A stretch of 64,000 bases of DNA, taken from the NCBI GenBank assembly GCA_017303505.1, contig JAFLCP010000002.1, positions 62,001 to 126,000 of the forward strand, read 5' to 3'. The DNA comes from Planctomycetota bacterium. Lineage in GTDB: Bacteria > Planctomycetota > Planctomycetia > Pirellulales > Pirellulaceae. Of the stretch, positions 60,708 through 64,000 are shown piece by piece; position 1 is the stretch's first letter; each line of letters starts with the position of its first letter. The notes under the pieces are model-generated. The model was not told where the DNA came from and did no database searches. It was given only the letters and a program-made list of their open reading frames with translations. The position numbers and the translations under genes are program-made.

Positions 60708-61703
60708 CTAAGTGCGTATTGTTTTGTTCACGTGGTTGCTTGTTGTCTGTTTTGTGGGAATAGGTGGGGGCAAATCAGGACGCAAAGGGGAATGTTCGAG
60801 GAATTCGAGTAGGAACAGGCGTCGGATGGCGTCGTAGCCGCGATCGTTAGGGTCCTCGACGTTGTAGTGGAACCAGTAATTGGGATCGCGGGAATCGTAG
60901 TGCTGTCGCCAAAATTGGCGGCAGTGCGAGCCATGGCCGAGAAAGTTCTCGTACATTGGAACGAGAAAGACGTTGGTTCGCGCTTCGCAACTTTCGCGAA
61001 TGATGCGGTTGTATTCAGCGTGAATGGCGAGGCCAGCGGGCCACGCGGGAAGGAAGATGCTCGGCGCGTCGCCAACGCCGTCGGTTGGGTCGTAGATGTT
61101 CGCCAAATAGATTTCGCAGCCACCTGGGAATTTGGTTTGCAGTGCATCGAGCATCTCGTTGAGTCGTTTGCGATAGCCATCGATCCAGGGACGAGCTTGT
61201 TCGAGCGTGGCACCATACATGGCACATTCTTGAGGTGGTTTGCGACCGTACCAGTGGATCAAGTCGTTGCCACCGGAAGTCATGACGACAATGCCATACA
61301 CATCTTCAGGGTAGGTGGGAATGCGTTCTTGGATCGCATCAAAATGTTGATTGGATGCAGATCCCGATACAGCAAAATTCTCGGCTGTGATGTTGGGCAA
61401 AAGAACCGAGAGCGATTTGTTGTGCATCGATGGAAATTCGTCGGCTGGATTCTTGAGCAATCTTTGAAAGTAGGAGTGGTCGTTCGAATCGGCGCCTAAG
61501 CCAGCGGTGACGCTATCGCCAACACCGATGAGTTGAATCTTCCGTTCGGTCCAGATTTGCGAAAAAGGGGACGCTGGGACATCAGGACCAGCAGGGCCAC
61601 TTCCTGTTGGGCGAACGACAAACCATTGAATATAGGCAACAGATGCCGCTACTAGAATTAAGCCCACGATCAGTAAGATGCGGATACGTTTCTTGGATCG
61701 CAC
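60708..61703 (-). CDS. SGNH/GDSL hydrolase family protein
   Basis: 331 residues from ATG 61703. An N-terminal membrane segment (residues 7-29) anchors it facing outward. Block I is IQLIGVGDSVTAGLG with the catalytic Ser, Asn is in AVSGSASN, and block III is VVMTSGGNDLIHW. The region of block V reads NVEDPNDRGYDAIRRLFL, so the usual DxxHP histidine is not at its normal place. SGNH enzymes are esterases, lipases or sugar deacetylases. Activity uncertain. Confidence 0.8.
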   Translation of the reverse strand: MRSKKRIRILLIVGLILVAASVAYIQWFVVRPTGSGPAGPDVPASPFSQIWTERKIQLIGVGDSVTAGLGADSNDHSYFQRLLKNPADEFPSMHNKSLSVLLPNITAENFAVSGSASNQHFDAIQERIPTYPEDVYGIVVMTSGGNDLIHWYGRKPPQECAMYGATLEQARPWIDGYRKRLNEMLDALQTKFPGGCEIYLANIYDPTDGVGDAPSIFLPAWPAGLAIHAEYNRIIRESCEARTNVFLVPMYENFLGHGSHCRQFWRQHYDSRDPNYWFHYNVEDPNDRGYDAIRRLFLLEFLEHSPLRPDLPPPIPTKQTTSNHVNKTIRT

Positions 61704-62138
61704 GGTTGTGTCGCCTATAGAAGGAATAGTCGATGCTCGCGTCGAGTGGCCTGTGCTTGCGAAAGTTCTACGGTGATCATAGAGGCACAGAGAAGGTTGA
61801 GGAAGTTGTGTTGCTCGTTTTTCGGGGCAGGCAGTCGTTGGTCTAAATCAAGTATGTCACCTCGCATTGGGAAAAGTGAGTCGCGAGATTGCTTTTGTGG
61901 GGGCCAGCGGCGTGAATGCAAGGATAAGGGGGCCGATGTTCGGCTCGGGTGGTGTTGCGAATAGGGCTTTTCCTTGAGCTCCTAAACGTGATCGTGACGC
62001 TTGTGCGGCTGTTTTTCGCCCATTTTTCCAGGGGAGTTTTGGCTTTCCAACGAAATGCTGCGGTCCACTGGGAAAGAGTAGAAATTTCGGTAGGATGTAT
62101 GGGCTTATAGGATAACGCATCTAGCCGAGGCATCGACT
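61704..62138. other. Divergent intergenic region before pyrB
   Basis: About 435 bases between two diverging genes. TATAGGAT at 62103-62112 could be a -10-like element for pyrB, without a good -35. I see no leader peptide or attenuator that I can defend. Confidence 0.4.
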
Positions 62139-63119
62139 ATGACCGTAGCGCACGCGGAGTTACCTGACTTTCCAGCCACTTGGCGCCATCGGCATTTATT
62201 GGATTTGGAAAGCCTGACCGCTGAAGAGATTACCACGTTGCTCGATTGGTCGGAGCACATGGCGGTCGCGACAGATTTTGGACGTCGCAAGATTCCCGTT
62301 TTGCAAGGCAAAACGATCGCCAATGTTTTTTTCGAGAACAGCACTCGAACTCGCAACAGTTTTTCGCTCGCTGCCCGCCGATTGGGAGCCGATACGGTTG
62401 AGTTCGCGAGTTCAGGCAGCAGTGTTTCCAAAGGGGAAACCTTCATCGATACCGCCAAGACCATCGAAGCGATGGGAGTACATGCGGTGGTCGTGCGGCA
62501 CTCTGCTCCTGGAACGGCATTCCTCTTGGCCGGTCATCTCAATTGCTCGGTCCTGAACGCCGGCGATGGTCCCCATGAGCATCCGACTCAAGGTCTGTTG
62601 GACATACTAACTATTCGCCAATGTCGCGGCAAAATCGAAGGTCTCACCGTGGCCTTGGTGGGAGATATCGCGCACAGCCGAACGGCGCGTTCGAATATTT
62701 GGGGGCTCAAGAAATTAGGGGCCCATGTGATTGTGTGCGGACCTGCCACACTGGTGTCACGGCAATGGGAAAAGTTTGGTGTGGAAGTCTCGCACAATCT
62801 CGATGAGATTCTGCCTCGCTGCGATGTACTGAATTTGTTGCGCATTCAATTTGAACGCCAAAGCACACGCCCCTTTCCATCGGTTCACGAATATGCGTTG
62901 CTGTATGCGATGACGGCAGAGCGAATGCGACGCAGCAAGCCAGATATTTTGATTATGGCACCAGGACCGATTAATCGCGGAGTTGAAGTGACACCAGAAG
63001 TCGCTGATGGTCCACACTCCGTGATTCTCAAGCAGGTGACCAACGGAATTTTTGTGCGCATGGCCGCACTGCGATTATTGCTAGGTGTTAGTGAGGTAAA
63101 TGGATCATGCTTGGCCTAG
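62139..63119 (+). CDS. pyrB: Aspartate carbamoyltransferase
   Basis: 326 residues from ATG 62139. Catalyses carbamoyl phosphate plus aspartate to carbamoyl aspartate, the committed step of pyrimidine synthesis, in the cytoplasm. The carbamoyl-phosphate site STRTRNSF is at residues 68-75, HPTQ is at 147-150, followed by [19 protein letters not shown] (Asp-binding half) and GPINRGVEV near 275. Length and motifs are standard. The next gene starts inside it with a 13-base overlap, so the products are made together. Confidence 0.95.
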   Translation: MTVAHAELPDFPATWRHRHLLDLESLTAEEITTLLDWSEHMAVATDFGRRKIPVLQGKTIANVFFENSTRTRNSFSLAARRLGADTVEFASSGSSVSKGETFIDTAKTIEAMGVHAVVVRHSAPGTAFLLAGHLNCSVLNAGDGPHEHPTQGLLDILTIRQCRGKIEGLTVALVGDIAHSRTARSNIWGLKKLGAHVIVCGPATLVSRQWEKFGVEVSHNLDEILPRCDVLNLLRIQFERQSTRPFPSVHEYALLYAMTAERMRRSKPDILIMAPGPINRGVEVTPEVADGPHSVILKQVTNGIFVRMAALRLLLGVSEVNGSCLA

Positions 63120-64000
63120 CCGAAACCACAGCCACATTAATTGAGAACGCTCGTTGGATCGATCCTACACAAGGTATCAACCGAGTGGGACGGATCTTGA
63201 TTCATTACGGTGCGATCGCAGCGATTGATCCCAACGATGGCGACTTGCCATCTGAATTGCAACGCATCGATGCGTCAGGTTGGATCGGTGCACCAGGTCT
63301 GATTGATCTGGGAGCTGAACTCGGCGAGCCTGGTCGTGAGGAAGATGAGACCATCGCTGCGGGAACTATGGCCGCATTAGCGGGCGGATATACATCGATC
63401 GCCTGTACTGCCAATACGGAACCACCAATTGATACCGCCGCAGCGGTGGAGTTCGTGCGGCAGAAAGCGATGCGTTCGGATCGCTGCCGCGTGCATGTGA
63501 TCGGTTGTGTGAGCAAGCATCGTCAAGGAAAAGAGCTCGCTGAGATTGGTTCGCTCGTTGATGCTGGTGCAGTAGCCTTTAGCGACGCACCTGGGCCCAT
63601 TGAAAATACAGCATTATTGCGACGAGCTTTAGAGTATTGTTCGATGTTCGATCGACCTGTATTCGATCATCCCGAGGTCAAGAGCTTGGCCGAAGGTGGT
63701 ATCATGCACGAAGGCTTGGTGCAGTTGGTACTTGGATTGGCTCCAATTCCAGCCGAAGCGGAAGACTTGGCGACTTCGCGAGATTTGCGCTTGGTGGAAA
63801 GCACCGGGGGCCGTTTGCACTTGACCAATATCTCAACGTCGGGAAGTGTCGATTTGATGCGGCGCGCGAAGGAGCGAGGGCTCAAGACAACATGCGGTAT
63901 TACGCCAGCGAACTTCTGTTTGACGGATGCCGCGCTTCGATCGTTCGATTCCAACTTGAAGTTGCAACCACCCCTTCGCAGTGAAGATCACAAAGAAGCT
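63107..64000 (+). CDS. pyrC: Dihydroorotase-like protein, probably inactive (cut by window end)
   Basis: At least 298 residues from ATG 63107; the 3' end is outside the window. Overall it matches the multifunctional-complex type dihydroorotase. The N-terminal metal site, normally HxH before REPG, reads [13 protein letters not shown]. Later positions are changed too: the usual HVS reads NIS, and TPHH reads TPAN, while [12 protein letters not shown] keeps one histidine. A catalytic enzyme is therefore unlikely. In Pseudomonas such a pyrC' product is needed to hold the PyrB complex together. Confidence 0.85.
   Translation, partial: MLGLAETTATLIENARWIDPTQGINRVGRILIHYGAIAAIDPNDGDLPSELQRIDASGWIGAPGLIDLGAELGEPGREEDETIAAGTMAALAGGYTSIACTANTEPPIDTAAAVEFVRQKAMRSDRCRVHVIGCVSKHRQGKELAEIGSLVDAGAVAFSDAPGPIENTALLRRALEYCSMFDRPVFDHPEVKSLAEGGIMHEGLVQLVLGLAPIPAEAEDLATSRDLRLVESTGGRLHLTNISTSGSVDLMRRAKERGLKTTCGITPANFCLTDAALRSFDSNLKLQPPLRSEDHKEA

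Noticed and set aside
60867..61499. 210-codon forward frame opposite the SGNH hydrolase gene
   Set aside because: Shadow of a well-supported gene on the other strand.

Overview
The window reads as the chromosome of a planctomycete, most likely of the Pirellulales type. Positions 52.9-64.0 kb carry dockerin-type proteins with an N-terminal LESR(A/I)L motif, an ECF sigma factor overlapping a large Ser/Thr kinase with TPR repeats, an SGNH hydrolase and the pyrB-pyrC pair. Small membrane proteins with NPY(S/R)xP motifs fit the same phylum. This is inference from gene style; no rRNA or tRNA gene was seen.

Positions 1 to about 51-52.8 kb are the interior and distal end of a very large chromosomal integron cassette array. 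Nearly every short gene lies on the + strand and is followed by a roughly 90-base imperfect inverted repeat with attC layout: an AAC-type core at the left end, two G/C-rich complementary arms with extra bases on one side, a variable centre (often near TTTTGAAATCA) and a GTT-type core at the right end. No integron integrase, attI or cassette promoter is in the window. Because genes point rightwards, the attI end should lie left of position 1 and the oldest cassettes should lie at the right. The attC sites fall into recurring sequence subfamilies, called here A (660, 2351, 18922), B (1779, 3244, 3753, 13087 and others), C (4278, 11476, 33266), D (4775, 8057, 24995, 28296), E (6863, 12702, 17082), F (9311, 14744), G (7614, 12092, 15451, 29276), H (10395, 21643), I (1138, 17605, 37774) and J (6066, 19434).

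Region by region: 1-26 kb has regular cassettes with sharp attC sites. 26-28 kb holds a reverse-strand ribbon-helix-helix gene and a gene-poor, repeat-bearing stretch. 28-39 kb has cassettes with increasingly eroded attC sites, several nonsense- or frameshift-broken genes, TCG-rich microsatellites and dispersed non-attC repeats. 40-52.8 kb keeps the same style of small + strand genes but attC sites are almost unrecognisable. 52.9-61.7 kb is a reverse-strand housekeeping or surface block (matrixin-like protease, kinase, sigma factor, dockerin protein, SGNH hydrolase). 62.1-64.0 kb is the start of a pyrimidine operon running forward.

Most cassette proteins are unrecognised. The recognisable ones are enriched for families known as immunity proteins or toxin neutralisers: SUKH types, barstar, ADP-ribosylglycohydrolase, ankyrin, HEAT and LRR repeats, DUF4304 and DUF1963. 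Two VOC proteins, an aspartic protease pair, an FCP1-like phosphatase, an ATP-grasp protein and many small zinc-ribbon or membrane proteins are also present. The leading hypothesis is a mobile library of orphan immunity and other small adaptive genes, laid down in order and decaying with distance from the insertion end. In the 3' block the sigma factor, kinase and protease genes overlap end to end, which suggests one translation-coupled regulatory unit. PyrB is followed by a dihydroorotase-like partner that has lost metal-binding histidines, so it probably supports aspartate transcarbamoylase assembly rather than catalysis.
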